Numbered from the stretch's first letter, positions 7,464-16,297 are shown. The stretch: DNA of 48,605 bases from Chloroflexi bacterium CFX6 (GCA_030263595.1 SZPG01000035.1:1-48605); one strand, 5' to 3'. Numbers and translations are program-made. The notes: generated by a model from the sequence alone, not told the origin.

Positions 7464-7507
7464 GTTACGATTTCGCGGTCATACCCGTTCGAAAAATTCG
7501 GGGCGGT

Positions 7508-7513
7508 TATAAT
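7508..7513 (+). promoter_or_regulatory. -10 box of a leaderless yggS promoter
   Basis: TATAAT ends six bases before ATG 7520, so transcription should begin at or next to the start codon. No Shine-Dalgarno is visible; the -35 region (near CCGTTCG) is weak. Confidence 0.6.
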
Positions 7514-7519
7514 ACCCTC

Positions 7520-8266
7520 ATGCCCGACCTGGTTTCATCCATACGCGAAAAATACCAATTCACCCTCGACCAAATCGCCTCCGCCGCGCGCAAAAGCGGA
7601 CGCGCCCCGGAAGAGGTCCGCCTCGTCGTCGTCACCAAATCCCAGCCTTTGGAAATCGTCCAAGCCGCCATCGAAGCCGGTGTCCGCATCCTGGGGGAAA
7701 ATTATCCCGAGGAAGGTGTCACGAAAATTCAATCCTTGCCTCCTCAAAGTGGTGTAGAATGGCACATGATCGGTCACGTGCAAAGCCGCAAGGCGCGTCT
7801 CGTGGCTGAACATTTCGAACTTTTACACTCGCTCGATAGCCTGAAACTCGCCCGTCGCCTCGACCGCTTGGCTGCGGAACGAAACCGCGCCCTTCCCGTA
7901 CTGCTGGAATTCAACGTGGGCGGCGAGGAAAGCAAATCGGGTTGGGATGCCTCGGACGACGCGCGTTGGGATGCGCTCCTTCCCGAGGTCGAATCCATTT
8001 TGGGATTGCCCAGCCTGCGCGTGCGCGGCTTGATGACCATGCCCCCGCTGGAAACCGACCCTGAAGACTCGCGCCGCTTCTTTCTGCGCCTGAGGCTGTT
8101 ACGCGACCGCCTGGCTTTGATCTTCCCCCGGGCGGATTGGCGCGAACTCTCGATGGGCACCAGCGCGGATTACACGGTGGCGGTGGAGGAGGGCGCGACC
8201 CTCGTCAGGGTGGGAACGGCTATCGTCGGCGCGCGCAGATCGAAGTCGGAGGTAGAAGCGTTGTGA
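7520..8266 (+). CDS. YggS/PROSC family pyridoxal phosphate homeostasis protein
   Basis: A PLP-binding, single-domain TIM-barrel protein that buffers PLP and influences amino-acid pools. PLP lysine is Lys40 in LVVVTKSQP; other family blocks are GENYPEEGVTKI, WHMIGHVQSRKARL, LEFNVGGEESKSGW, GLMTMPP and LSMGTSADYTVAVEEGATLVRVGTAIVG. The open frame extends upstream to 7421, but the ATG at 7520 matches the family N-terminus and directly follows a TATAAT. The length is 248 residues. The stop overlaps the GTG of yggT, giving the conserved yggS-yggT-yggU order. Confidence 0.93.
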   Translation: MPDLVSSIREKYQFTLDQIASAARKSGRAPEEVRLVVVTKSQPLEIVQAAIEAGVRILGENYPEEGVTKIQSLPPQSGVEWHMIGHVQSRKARLVAEHFELLHSLDSLKLARRLDRLAAERNRALPVLLEFNVGGEESKSGWDASDDARWDALLPEVESILGLPSLRVRGLMTMPPLETDPEDSRRFFLRLRLLRDRLALIFPRADWRELSMGTSADYTVAVEEGATLVRVGTAIVGARRSKSEVEAL

Positions 8267-8523
8267 TCTTCCTTGCGCAACTCATCAGCATATTCGCCAA
8301 CATCTACGTGTGGATCGTGATCGCGTCCATCCTCCTGTCCTATTTCATGGACCCGTATCATCCGGTGCGGCGGGGCGTTGATAACCTTGTGAGACCCCTG
8401 CTCGATCCCATCCGCAGGGTGGTGCCGCCTGTGGGAATGATAGATTTCAGCCCCCTCGTTTTGATCATCCTGATCCAGGTCGTAGCCAATCTGCTCGTCC
8501 GTTTCCTGTATGCCATTTCCTGA
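8263..8523 (+). CDS. YggT family membrane protein
   Basis: An 86-residue protein with two hydrophobic segments, the first around LAQLISIFANIYVWIVIASILLSYF and the second around FSPLVLIILIQVVANLLVRFL. The family signature is between them: DNLVRPLLDPIRRVVPP. The start is GTG 8263, which overlaps the yggS stop (GTGA), with GGAGG ten bases upstream. Family function is not settled; roles in osmotic adaptation and membrane-division linkage have been proposed. It is translationally coupled to yggS. Confidence 0.88.
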   Translation: MIFLAQLISIFANIYVWIVIASILLSYFMDPYHPVRRGVDNLVRPLLDPIRRVVPPVGMIDFSPLVLIILIQVVANLLVRFLYAIS

Positions 8524-8531
8524 GGTGAACA

Positions 8532-8843
8532 ATGACCGACCGAAAATTCAAACTCCACAATGGACAAAGAGGTTCCGCCCTTGCCGTCCGCGTGACGCCA
8601 CGCGCCAGCCGCAATGAGATCGTCGAAATCCTCGACGACGGAACGATCAAGGTGCGCCTTTCCGCCCCGCCGGTGGATAACGAGGCGAACAACGCCCTGA
8701 TCGAATTTCTTTCCGACATCCTCGGCGTGCCGAAATCCAAACTGGACATCGTCGCCGGAAACGCCGGGCGCGATAAACTCATCTCGATCCTCGACATGGA
8801 CGTGGACACCGTCCACCAGCGCATCCTCGCGCACCTCGGGTGA
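8532..8843 (+). CDS. YggU / DUF167 family protein
   Basis: A small cytosolic protein of 103 residues. It shows the DUF167 pattern VRVTPRASRNEIV, KVRLSAPPVDNEANNALIEFLSDILGVPKSKLDIVAGNAGRDKLI. The start ATG is eight bases after the yggT stop, with TGAGGTGA as Shine-Dalgarno. Biochemical role unknown. It is the last gene of the yggS-T-U operon and is followed by a strong terminator. Confidence 0.88.
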   Translation: MTDRKFKLHNGQRGSALAVRVTPRASRNEIVEILDDGTIKVRLSAPPVDNEANNALIEFLSDILGVPKSKLDIVAGNAGRDKLISILDMDVDTVHQRILAHLG

Positions 8844-8859
8844 CCTGAAACCGAACCCC

Positions 8860-8891
8860 AATTCCCGGTTCCGCGAACCGGGAATTTTTTT
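8860..8891 (+). terminator. Rho-independent terminator after the ygg operon
   Basis: AATTCCCGGTT (8860-8870), a CCGCG loop, then AACCGGGAATT running into a T tract. It lies between converging genes and may serve both directions weakly. Confidence 0.9.
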
Positions 8892-8919
8892 GCCTCTTGT
8901 GTGTGTCGTCGGTACTGCC

Positions 8920-11328
8920 TCAGTTCGAGCGGCTGTAGATGTTCCGATACGCGCTGTAGATTTCGTAGATGTATCGGATGTAATCGCGCGTTTCCTGAAA
9001 ACGGATGATCTCCAGCAGAAGGTCGGGATCGTCGCCCGCCAATTCCTTCCAGATCAGCGCGTTGCCGGGTCCCGCGTTGTACGCCGCCAGGCTTCCGTAG
9101 ATGCTTCCCCCGAGCAGGTCACGGTTCTTGTCCAGGTAATACGTCCCAAAGCGGATGCTGACATTCGGGCGGTACAGGTCGTCTTCGGTGTAAAGGGGGG
9201 GCCAGTTCAGTTCGCCGGCGATCTGCCCGCCTGTGGACGGGATGATCTGCATCAACCCGCGCGCCCCGGCCGTGGAGCGGACGAATCCCTCGAACAGGCT
9301 CTCCTGCCGGATGACGCTGAACATGAACAACGGATCGAGTCCGTAACGTTCCTCTTCGGGCAGGATCAGTTCGCGGTAATACAATCCATAACGGACGTGG
9401 TTGAAATAGGCGGGCGCGGTCAACGAGGCGGATTGGCTCTCCAGCCCGGCCAGGGTCAACACCTGCCGCGCGGCAAAGATGGCGGGACGATACAAGCCGA
9501 TGTCCAGCAGGTGATTGGCAAGGCGGAAACTGTCTTCGGGGTCGAGTTGAACGGATTCACGCAGCGCCTCGAACTCGCGCCGCGCTTCGTCGTACATGCC
9601 CAGTTCCCACAATTCGGCGCCGCGGATAAAACGGGCGTCCTGGGCGAGCGCGCCGGGACCTGAAAAATCCGTTTCCGGCGGAAGATCGAACGTGAGCCGC
9701 ATCCATATCTCCGCGTCCTTCCGTTCCTTTGCAAGATCAATGTCGAGATTGATCGAGGGGGACGATTCGAACGGTTCCCTTCTCAACAGGATGTCCTGGG
9801 CGCGCAGGCTGTAATAGCCGTTGGGGTCGGCGAGCTGCGCCTGCTGCCGGGACGCTTCCGCGGAGGCTCCATCGCCGAGTTGTTCCTGCGTTTTGCCCAC
9901 CCACAGGTAGGCGCGGGCGCGGTCGCTTCCCTTTGTGGCAAGGATCAGGTTCCGTTGGAAGACAGCCAGCGCGGCGGCGTAATCCGCGAGACGATACCGC
10001 GCGATCCCAGCCTGGAACAACGCCTCCACCGCCTGCTCGCTGCCGGGATATTCGTTTGCGACGCGTTCCCAGATCTGCGCGGCTTCCTCCAGCCGCCCGC
10101 CGCGTTCGGTGACGCGCGCCGCGTTCATCAGAAATCCGGGCGCCGAAGCGGAGGAGGGAACCGCGGCGACGAAATCGAGGAACGTCTTCGCGCCCGCTTC
10201 ATAATTCCCCTGAATCGCCCATTCGAGGAAACCTTTCTGTTCCCACGCGTCCGTCCAGCGCGGATGGGCTGGATAGGCTTTGATGAACGCATCGAAAGCG
10301 GAGATCGCATCCTCGGCGCGGTTCAGTTCGCGCAGGGTCAGCGCGCGGTAATAGGACGCCGTCCCATCGCGGGCGGGATTTTCCTTGATGTGCCTGTCCA
10401 GCGCGACCAGCGCGATGTCGTATTGCCCGGCGTAGTAATCCACGATGCCGCGGTCGAGGTCGCTGACGGGAACGCCCGCGTCCACAAGTTCGACCAGCGC
10501 CAGGTAGGAATGATACGAGAGCGGATAGTTTTCGACCGCGTGAAGGTAACGGGCGTGCGCCTCATCCCTTTGCCCGAGCTGGATGTGGGTGTTGCCCGCG
10601 AAATAATCCATTTGGGCGCGGATGTAATCGTTGGTGCTTGAGTTGAAGATCTCGTCGTAGAGGGATAACGCGCCGGCGTAATCGCCGAAGTCGAATCGGG
10701 ATTGGGCGATTTTGATTCGCAGAGTCAAGCCATCGTCCAGGCGCGAAGCGTTGAGGGCGGCGGCGTAGGCGTTGATGGCATCAGTATGGTTCCCGGCTTC
10801 GCGGAGCGCGTCGCCGCGATATTCCTGTGTGTACGCGTCCAGGACGCCCGGCACGCGGGTCAGGTAGGCGTTGTAGGCGTCCGCCGATTGCTGGTACTGT
10901 CCCAGTTCGAAGTATGCCCTGCCGATCAGGAAATGAGCGCGCGCAGCGTAGGTGGATTCGGGATACTCGTCGGCCAGTCCCGTGAGCGTATCAATCGCGG
11001 TTTGATATCGTTCGTCCTCCAGTTCGGTCCGTCCCAAACCCCAAAGCGCGGCGGCTTGCACAGACCTGTCCGTCGAATCGTCGAACGCGGCGAGATATTG
11101 CTCGCGCGCCTGGTCGTACTCGCCAAGGAAAAGCGCGCGGTCGCCCGATTCGATGCGAACGACCGGGGCGGGGGTTGGAGGCGGAGTGGAGGTCGGCGGA
11201 GGCGAAGCGGTGGGGGACGGTCCCGCTGTGTGGGTGGGTGTGAGTTCCGGCTGGGAGGCGGGCATTGCCTGGCACGCGAAGAGGGCGAAGACGATCCACA
11301 GCCAGAATATTTTGTTGATTCGATTCAT
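8920..11328 (-). CDS. TPR-repeat lipoprotein with C-terminal lytic transglycosylase (SLT) domain
   Basis: An 802-residue surface-anchored muramidase-like enzyme that cleaves glycan strands, organised like soluble lytic transglycosylase Slt70. The start ATG (complement of 11326-11328) begins MNRINKIFWLWIVFALFAC, a lipoprotein signal with the lipid Cys at 19, followed by a Pro/Thr/Ser linker. Residues of about 60-600 are helical TPR-like repeats (for example EYDQAREQYLAAFD, YPESTYAARAHFLIGRAYFELGQY). The catalytic domain follows: YGLDPLFMFSVIRQES with Glu676, GARGLMQIIPSTG and SLAAYNAGPGN. It has an unusually clean promoter and no Shine-Dalgarno, so the mRNA is probably leaderless. It may recycle wall material or open the wall for pili. 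Confidence 0.92.
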   Translation of the reverse strand: MNRINKIFWLWIVFALFACQAMPASQPELTPTHTAGPSPTASPPPTSTPPPTPAPVVRIESGDRALFLGEYDQAREQYLAAFDDSTDRSVQAAALWGLGRTELEDERYQTAIDTLTGLADEYPESTYAARAHFLIGRAYFELGQYQQSADAYNAYLTRVPGVLDAYTQEYRGDALREAGNHTDAINAYAAALNASRLDDGLTLRIKIAQSRFDFGDYAGALSLYDEIFNSSTNDYIRAQMDYFAGNTHIQLGQRDEAHARYLHAVENYPLSYHSYLALVELVDAGVPVSDLDRGIVDYYAGQYDIALVALDRHIKENPARDGTASYYRALTLRELNRAEDAISAFDAFIKAYPAHPRWTDAWEQKGFLEWAIQGNYEAGAKTFLDFVAAVPSSASAPGFLMNAARVTERGGRLEEAAQIWERVANEYPGSEQAVEALFQAGIARYRLADYAAALAVFQRNLILATKGSDRARAYLWVGKTQEQLGDGASAEASRQQAQLADPNGYYSLRAQDILLRREPFESSPSINLDIDLAKERKDAEIWMRLTFDLPPETDFSGPGALAQDARFIRGAELWELGMYDEARREFEALRESVQLDPEDSFRLANHLLDIGLYRPAIFAARQVLTLAGLESQSASLTAPAYFNHVRYGLYYRELILPEEERYGLDPLFMFSVIRQESLFEGFVRSTAGARGLMQIIPSTGGQIAGELNWPPLYTEDDLYRPNVSIRFGTYYLDKNRDLLGGSIYGSLAAYNAGPGNALIWKELAGDDPDLLLEIIRFQETRDYIRYIYEIYSAYRNIYSRSN

Positions 11329-11334
11329 GCAAAC

Positions 11335-11363
11335 CTTATAACGGATGAGATTGGCGGTGTCAA
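11335..11363 (-). promoter_or_regulatory. Leaderless promoter of the lytic transglycosylase
   Basis: Reading the minus strand: TTGACA (11363-11358), exactly 17 bases, TATAAG (11340-11335), then six bases and ATG. This is the clearest promoter in the window, and it places the transcription start at the initiation codon. Confidence 0.8.
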
Positions 11364-11590
11364 TGGACGTTATCCCGGATGCAGGGGACAAAGCCGTCTT
11401 TTGGTTAACGGGCGCGAAGCGTTCGCGGTTCCCGGCGCGTCCGTTTTCGATTTGGAAAGCCTAACAAGGTTGTAAACGACCCGCCGTTTGGGGGGCTTGT
11501 GTTTTTCCGGGGGAAGGGTAAAATATGAATAATCTCCGGGGACGGTCCCTGGAAAGGCACAACACCATTATTCAGAAAGGAATTACCATC

Positions 11591-11743
11591 ATGTTGTTTG
11601 CACCCAAGGAAAAAGGTCAGGGCCTCGTCGAGTACGCGATCATCCTCGCGCTCGTCGCCATCGTTGTGATTGCCGTCATGCGTCTGCTCGGACCCAAGAT
11701 CGGCAACACATTCAGCTCGATCAACAACTCCCTGAACGTGTAA
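11591..11743 (+). CDS. Flp/Fap-type (class IVb) pilin
   Basis: A 50-residue pilin. Leader MLFAPKEKG, then QGLVEYAIILALVAIVVIAVM: the prepilin peptidase site is Gly9|Gln10, with Glu and Tyr at mature positions 5 and 6 as in Flp pilins, followed by the hydrophobic helix. The tail is RLLGPKIGNTFSSINNSLNV. The ATG at 11591 has AGAAAGGAA upstream; an in-frame start at 11525 would add a non-leader extension. A putative -10 (TAAAAT near 11519) lies upstream. It is closely followed by a strong terminator, so it is a single-gene unit. The tad assembly genes are not in this window. Confidence 0.88.
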   Translation: MLFAPKEKGQGLVEYAIILALVAIVVIAVMRLLGPKIGNTFSSINNSLNV

Positions 11744-11754
11744 TAACGTCAGGC

Positions 11755-11790
11755 AACAAAAAGCCCCGTCGTGAGACGGGGCTTTTTGTT
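11755..11790. terminator. Strong bidirectional terminator
   Basis: AACAAAAAGCCCCGTC, GTGA loop, GACGGGGCTTTTTGTT. It is flanked by A and T runs on both sides, between the pilin (+) and the dodecin gene (-). Confidence 0.95.
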
Positions 11791-11806
11791 ATGAAGCCGC
11801 GCGGGC

Positions 11807-12019
11807 TTATGACCCTTCGTATTTGAACGAGACCTTGACCTTGGCGCGGTAGGCGGTCACTTTGCCGTCTTCAATGACCATGTCCAGTTCGACGACCTCG
11901 GCGACGCGCAGGTCCCGCAGGGATTGCGCGGCGCGCTCCACAGCCGCCGCCGCAGCCTTCTCCCAGGATTCTGCGCTCGTGCCGACCAGTTCGATGATTT
12001 TGTAAACGCTGTCTGCCAT
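11807..12019 (-). CDS. Dodecin family flavin-binding protein
   Basis: A 70-residue protein that assembles into a hollow dodecamer and stores or buffers flavin. The family pattern is clear: MADSVYKIIELVGTSAESWEKAAAAAVERAAQSLRDLRVAEVVELD, then the strand VTAYRAKVKVSFKYE. The ATG (complement of 12017-12019) is preceded by AAAAGGAGAG, a strong Shine-Dalgarno; the longer open frame upstream lacks dodecin character. It is monocistronic and shares the terminator with the convergent pilin gene. It may protect free FMN or FAD, useful in an organism with several flavin and F420 enzymes (inference). Confidence 0.93.
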   Translation of the reverse strand: MADSVYKIIELVGTSAESWEKAAAAAVERAAQSLRDLRVAEVVELDMVIEDGKVTAYRAKVKVSFKYEGS

Positions 12020-12176
12020 TTTTCTCTCCTTTTCCGGGTTGATTGGAACCGATGACACTACTATACAATATTTTCCACCGGGATACAACTCCGGTCGGGA
12101 ACACGATTAAGCCTGTTGTAATTGGGGATTTTATATGCAATAATGGGAAAAGTTTATCCTCGCCAAGGAGTATCGC

Positions 12177-12518
12177 ATGAACGAACAAATGAACGCCCCC
12201 ATGTCGTCTCAACCCGCTCCAACTGCCGGCGCCGGGACCGAGAAAATCATGGCTATTGTTTCCCTGGTCGCTGGGGTGATAAGCCTGTGCGGTTTGTTCA
12301 TCCCGATCATCGGGATTCCCCTGGGTTTGATCGGGATCGTATTGGGTTTCTTTGGGAGAAGAGACGCCGAATGGAAAACCTATGCCACAGTCGGCATGGC
12401 GCTTTCGGCGGTCGGCATCTTGTTGTCGTGTGTTCCAATAGGACTCATATCGGTCATGCGATTGTTGGGCCCAAAAATTGGGAACACTTTCAGTTCCATC
12501 AGTTCCTCCCTGCCGTAG
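12177..12518 (+). CDS. DUF4190-like membrane protein ending in a pilin-type tail
   Basis: 113 residues. The N-terminus is polar (Asn/Met/Pro-rich to about 20), then come two hydrophobic hairpins: IMAIVSLVAGVISLCGLFIPIIGIPLGLIGIVLGFFGRRDAEWK and the second helix TYATVGMALSAVGILLSCVPIGLI, an arrangement like DUF4190 proteins. The last 20 residues, VMRLLGPKIGNTFSSISSSL, repeat the C-terminus of the Flp pilin 430 bases upstream, with 16 consecutive identical residues but many synonymous base differences. AAGGAG is six bases before ATG 12177. It has no prepilin cleavage motif. It may be a pilus-associated membrane protein or a chimera; function unknown. Confidence 0.75.
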   Translation: MNEQMNAPMSSQPAPTAGAGTEKIMAIVSLVAGVISLCGLFIPIIGIPLGLIGIVLGFFGRRDAEWKTYATVGMALSAVGILLSCVPIGLISVMRLLGPKIGNTFSSISSSLP

Positions 12519-12520
12519 CG

Positions 12521-14620
12521 TCAACCGAATCTGGCTCTCACATCCACGGCGACCGCGCCTTTCTCCAGCACGCGCAGCGGGTTGATCTCGATCTCTTCGA
12601 CGGAGTTGATTTCGATGGCGAGGCGCGATAACTTGATGAGGACGTCGGCCGCCGCCGCCTCGTCCGCCGGAGGGATGCTGCGAAAGCCCTTGAGTTTTTT
12701 CCCCGCCCAGGTCTTACGCATCATGGACTCCGCCTCGACCTGATTCAACGGAGCCAGGGCAAACGCCACATCCCGGAGCCCTTCCACCTCCACGCCGCCC
12801 GAGCCGAACATCATCAACGCTCCGAACTGCGGATCGCGCGTCATGCCGACGATGACCTCCTGTCCCTGCGGCATCCGTCGTTGGACGTAAACGCCCTCGA
12901 TACGCGCCCCGGGTCTCGCGATTTTGACGCGTTCCATGATCTGTGCGCAGCCCTGTCGAAGCGATTCGATATCCGTTATGTCCAGCAGGACGCCGCCAAC
13001 GTCCGATTTGTGGGGAATGTCGGGCGAGGCGATTTTCAACACGACGGGAAATCCAAGATCGTTTGCAATTGCGGCTGCTTCATCAACCGACCGCGCGAGT
13101 TTGATCGGTGCGGTTGGGATTCCATAAACCGCGAGAAGTTCTTCGAGATTAGCCGCCGGGACAACAGGACGCGAGGTTTTCAATTCTTCGCGACTCTGTA
13201 TTTCAGCAGCCAGGAATTCGGCGCGGCGCGCCAGCGCCCCAAACGCAGACGCGGCGCGTTCGGGGAAGGGATACGTCACGACGTTGGCGCGTTGGAATTT
13301 TTCCGCGGCGCGTTCGGTGAGCGTGGAACCCATCAACGCGACGATGACGGGTTTATCCGAGGCGTGGATGATGGGGATCAACGCCTCGGCGACGGACTCG
13401 GCGGTAAACATCGGCGGCGGAGGCAGGATGACCAGCGCGCCGTCCACGTTGAAGTCGGCGAGCAGGACCTTCAGGCAAGCCGCGTACGTTTCGGGCGAGG
13501 CGGAAGCGAGCATATCCACCGGGTTATGAAGGCTCGCCGCGGGCGGAAGAATGGCGGTTAACTCTTTCAGCGTGGATTCGGTCAATTGGGCAAGGCGCAA
13601 GCCGTTCGTTTCGAGCGAATCGGCGGCGATGACGCCAGGTCCTCCCGCGTTCGTGAGGATCGCTATCCCATGATGTACTCTGGTGGTCGAGTAGCGGGCG
13701 TATGTTGCGAACGTATCGAGACCACGCGGCAGGGGGCAATCCGCCAATGCCTCCGCCCAGTCGAACATCTGCTCGGAGGTCTCGGCGCGCAAGATGCCCG
13801 CCTTCTCGAAAGCCGCCTCGAAAGCGGATTCGGAGCCAGCCAGCGCGCCCGTATGCGACGCGGCAGCTTTTTTCCCGGCCTCGAAGCGACCGACCTTGAG
13901 GGCAATGACAGGCTTTCGGCGCGTCACTGCGCGGGCGGTCTCGATGAAGCGGCGACCATCCGCCACGCTTTCGAGATATAGCACGATGACTTTTGTGTGT
14001 TCATCGGAGGCGACCTCGGGCAGCGCGTCGGTTTCGTTGACGTCAGCCTGGTTGCCGAGACTGACGATTCGCGAAAAGCCGAATCCCTGACTCCGCGCCC
14101 AGTCAATGATCGCCGCGCAGAACGCCCCCGAATGCGAGACAAAACCGATGTTCCCCGCGGCGGGCATGGGAGGTTGAATGAAGGTTGTGTCGAGCGGAAG
14201 GTGCGTGTCAATGACGCCGATGCAGTTGGGTCCGATCAAACGGATGCCATGCCGACGCGCGGCTTCGAGGCACTGGCGCTCGAGCGCCGCGCCTTCCTCG
14301 CCCGCCTCGCGAAATCCCGACGAGACGACGATCGCGGCTTTGATCCCGCGTTCGCCGCACGCTTCGACGACCTCCGCAGTCGCGTTTGGCGGAACGATGA
14401 GAATGGCAAGGTCAACGGGATCGGGAACCTGATTCAAATTCGTGTGGATCGGACGCCCGAACAGTTCGCCCGCGTTCTGACTGACGAAATGGATGGCACC
14501 CCGATACCCGCTTTGAATGAGGTTGCGCGCCACGCCATAGCCGAGTTTTTCCGGCGAGGTGGACGCGCCGACGACCACGACGCCTTTGGGTCGGAAGAAG
14601 AGGAGGAGGGGGGAGTTCAT
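12521..14620 (-). CDS. Acyl-CoA synthetase (ADP/NDP-forming), fused alpha-beta subunits
   Basis: A 699-residue cytosolic enzyme that converts acyl-CoA plus ADP and phosphate to the acid, CoA and ATP (or the reverse). Domain order: CoA-binding Rossmann domain (VVVVGASTSPEKLGYGVARNL), the succinyl-CoA-synthetase-like flavodoxin domains with the SHSGAF and SHTGALAGS loops, then an ATP-grasp domain (from about residue 485, ASPDIPHKSDVGGV with the relay His). The minus-strand ATG at 14620 is preceded by a leaderless-type promoter. In fermentative anaerobes this enzyme makes ATP from acetyl-CoA. Substrate range (acetate, propionate, branched acids) cannot be read from sequence. Confidence 0.9.
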   Translation of the reverse strand: MNSPLLLFFRPKGVVVVGASTSPEKLGYGVARNLIQSGYRGAIHFVSQNAGELFGRPIHTNLNQVPDPVDLAILIVPPNATAEVVEACGERGIKAAIVVSSGFREAGEEGAALERQCLEAARRHGIRLIGPNCIGVIDTHLPLDTTFIQPPMPAAGNIGFVSHSGAFCAAIIDWARSQGFGFSRIVSLGNQADVNETDALPEVASDEHTKVIVLYLESVADGRRFIETARAVTRRKPVIALKVGRFEAGKKAAASHTGALAGSESAFEAAFEKAGILRAETSEQMFDWAEALADCPLPRGLDTFATYARYSTTRVHHGIAILTNAGGPGVIAADSLETNGLRLAQLTESTLKELTAILPPAASLHNPVDMLASASPETYAACLKVLLADFNVDGALVILPPPPMFTAESVAEALIPIIHASDKPVIVALMGSTLTERAAEKFQRANVVTYPFPERAASAFGALARRAEFLAAEIQSREELKTSRPVVPAANLEELLAVYGIPTAPIKLARSVDEAAAIANDLGFPVVLKIASPDIPHKSDVGGVLLDITDIESLRQGCAQIMERVKIARPGARIEGVYVQRRMPQGQEVIVGMTRDPQFGALMMFGSGGVEVEGLRDVAFALAPLNQVEAESMMRKTWAGKKLKGFRSIPPADEAAAADVLIKLSRLAIEINSVEEIEINPLRVLEKGAVAVDVRARFG

Positions 14621-14626
14621 GTGAGG

Positions 14627-14656
14627 ATTAAACCACAGATAACATTGGAAGGACAA
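14627..14656 (-). promoter_or_regulatory. Leaderless promoter of the acyl-CoA synthetase
   Basis: Minus strand: TTGTCC (14656-14651), 18 bases, TTTAAT (14632-14627), six bases, ATG. It has the same geometry as the promoter at 11335-11363. Confidence 0.5.
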
Positions 14657-14719
14657 TGTGGGAGGTCGCAAAATCGTGATCTTATAAGCCGGGCTACCTT
14701 GGAGCCGGTAGTATATGCT

Positions 14720-15823
14720 TTATCCCTCTTTACTCGACTCATCCTTTTCTTCAACCTCTACCAACTTCCCGTTCTCCAATTCCCCGATCCTCCTCGCGCC
14801 GCACGCAAACATCGTCACCTCGATCTGCCGCTTCGTCAGCTTTATCATCTCAACCGCTTTCTCCGTCGAAACCGCCGCGGCTTTGAGAAATGGACCTGCC
14901 ATGCCGCCGAGGGTTGCGCCGAGGGCGATGCACTTGGCGATGTCGAGCCCGTCTTTGAGTCCGCCGCTGGCGAAGATCATCATTTCAGGAGCGACACGCT
15001 TCACATTCAAAATCGAATCTGCTGTCGGAATTCCCCAGCCGACGAACGTCGCGGCGAGTTGACGGGTGAAGTCATCGGGGGCGCGGTGCATTTCCACTTG
15101 CGACCAGGACGTCCCGCCTGCGCCTGCCACATCTATCGCGGACACTCCGCAAGCGACGAGCGACCTGGCTGTCGTTTCCGAAATACCCCAGCCGACTTCT
15201 TTTGCAATGACCGGTACTTCAATTCCCTTGCATACTTCTTCGATCTTTTTGGCGAGGCCGGCGAAGTTTGTGTCGCCTCCATCCTGTACCGCCTCTTGCA
15301 ATGGATTTAGATGGAGGATGAGCGCGTCTGCCTGGATCATGTCCACGGCGCGGCGGCAGTGGTCGAGAGTGTAGCCGTAATTGAGTTGGACCGCTCCAAG
15401 ATTGGCGAATAACAAAATATCGGGCGCGACTCGGCGGACTTGAAACGTTCTGGCTTGTTCAGGGTTTTCGATCGCGGCGCGTTGACTGCCGACTCCCATC
15501 GCGACGCCCATCTCCTGCGCGGCTTCGGCGAGGCGCAGGTTGAGGGTCTCGGCTTCGGCTGTCCCGCCGGTCATGGAACTGATCAGGATGGGAGCGGTTA
15601 ATCGTTTGCCGAACAGGCTCAGGGTCGTGTCGAGGCGGTCCAAATCCAGTTCGGGTAAAGCCTCGTGAATAAAGCGATGGTTCTCGAGCCCGGTCGTCAG
15701 CGCGGAGCGGACGTCCTGCTCCAAGTTGATCTTAATGTGGTCGGCTTTCCGCCGGTCTATCCTGGATTGAATAGAGCGGGTGTCCTTCTCGCTCGTATCG
15801 AAGTCGGGCGAAACTTTTGACAT
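14720..15823 (-). CDS. fni: Type 2 isopentenyl-diphosphate delta-isomerase
   Basis: An FMN- and NAD(P)H-dependent enzyme that interconverts IPP and DMAPP, feeding isoprenoid synthesis. 367 residues. Visible blocks: [14 protein letters not shown] near the N-terminus, [81 protein letters not shown] and [18 protein letters not shown], all typical of the TIM-barrel fold. Start ATG (complement of 15821-15823), divergent from acpP. It runs toward the acyl-CoA synthetase, with about 100 bases between them. Presence of the flavin type suits an anaerobe-friendly lifestyle (weak inference). Confidence 0.95.
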   Translation of the reverse strand: MSKVSPDFDTSEKDTRSIQSRIDRRKADHIKINLEQDVRSALTTGLENHRFIHEALPELDLDRLDTTLSLFGKRLTAPILISSMTGGTAEAETLNLRLAEAAQEMGVAMGVGSQRAAIENPEQARTFQVRRVAPDILLFANLGAVQLNYGYTLDHCRRAVDMIQADALILHLNPLQEAVQDGGDTNFAGLAKKIEEVCKGIEVPVIAKEVGWGISETTARSLVACGVSAIDVAGAGGTSWSQVEMHRAPDDFTRQLAATFVGWGIPTADSILNVKRVAPEMMIFASGGLKDGLDIAKCIALGATLGGMAGPFLKAAAVSTEKAVEMIKLTKRQIEVTMFACGARRIGELENGKLVEVEEKDESSKEG

Positions 15824-15859
15824 GGGGTAGTGTTCCTGTGTGTGGAGTAAATACCTGGC

Positions 15860-15887
15860 TTGACACGGTTACTCGACCGGGTACAAT
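15860..15887 (+). promoter_or_regulatory. acpP promoter
   Basis: TTGACA (15860-15865), a 16-base spacer, TACAAT (15882-15887). The transcript would start about 20 bases before the AAGGAGG Shine-Dalgarno of acpP. Confidence 0.7.
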
Positions 15888-15915
15888 TGCCACGAAAATC
15901 TATAAGGAGGCTGTC

Positions 15916-16149
15916 ATGTCTGACACATATAACGAAGTAAAGGCGATCATCAAGGACCTGCTCGGCGCGGACGAGGCGAAGATCACGCCCGAAGCCCGCT
16001 TCCGCGAGGACCTTGAGGCTGATTCTCTCGACCTGGTTGAACTCATCATGGCTTTTGAAGATAAGTTCGGGGCTGAGATTTCGGACGACGACGCCCAGAA
16101 GATCGCAACCGTGGGCGACGCCGTCGCCTACATCGACGCGCACAAGTAA
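15916..16149 (+). CDS. acpP: Acyl carrier protein
   Basis: A 77-residue acidic four-helix carrier for fatty-acid synthesis. The phosphopantetheine attachment Ser37 sits in [27 protein letters not shown] and [16 protein letters not shown] complete the fold. AAGGAGG precedes ATG 15916, with a consensus promoter upstream; the in-frame upstream extension from 15817 covers the promoter and is not coding. It is isolated from other fab genes, a single-gene unit ending in a 12-bp hairpin. Confidence 0.95.
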   Translation: MSDTYNEVKAIIKDLLGADEAKITPEARFREDLEADSLDLVELIMAFEDKFGAEISDDDAQKIATVGDAVAYIDAHK

Positions 16150-16170
16150 TTTGTTTCTGCGATTATAACC

Positions 16171-16200
16171 GTAGAGCCGTCCGACAATGGACGGCTCTAC
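16171..16200 (+). terminator. 12-bp stem-loop after acpP
   Basis: GTAGAGCCGTCC, GACAAT loop, GGACGGCTCTAC; followed by GTGTTTAAC, a weak U tract. It may be a repeat-type hairpin used as terminator. Confidence 0.65.
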
Positions 16201-16214
16201 GTGTTTAACATTCT

Positions 16215-16297
16215 ATGTCATTGCGAGCGAAGCGAAGCAATCCCCAACAGCGTAGGAGATTGCTTCGGGCGGAAGTTCACCGCCCTCGCAAAGACAT
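16215..16297. repeat. CATTGCGAG-type REP, copy 1 (3' of sucD)
   Basis: Ends ATGTCATTGCGAG and CTCGCAAAGACAT are inverted; the interior has GAAGCAATC and GATTGCTTC arms. Its last base overlaps the sucD stop codon. Copy 2 lies on the other side of sucD. Confidence 0.8.

Noticed and set aside
13997..15310. 437-codon plus-strand frame
   Set aside because: Antisense to the acyl-CoA synthetase and fni genes, both strongly supported; Arg/Asp-rich shadow translation typical of GC-rich antisense frames.
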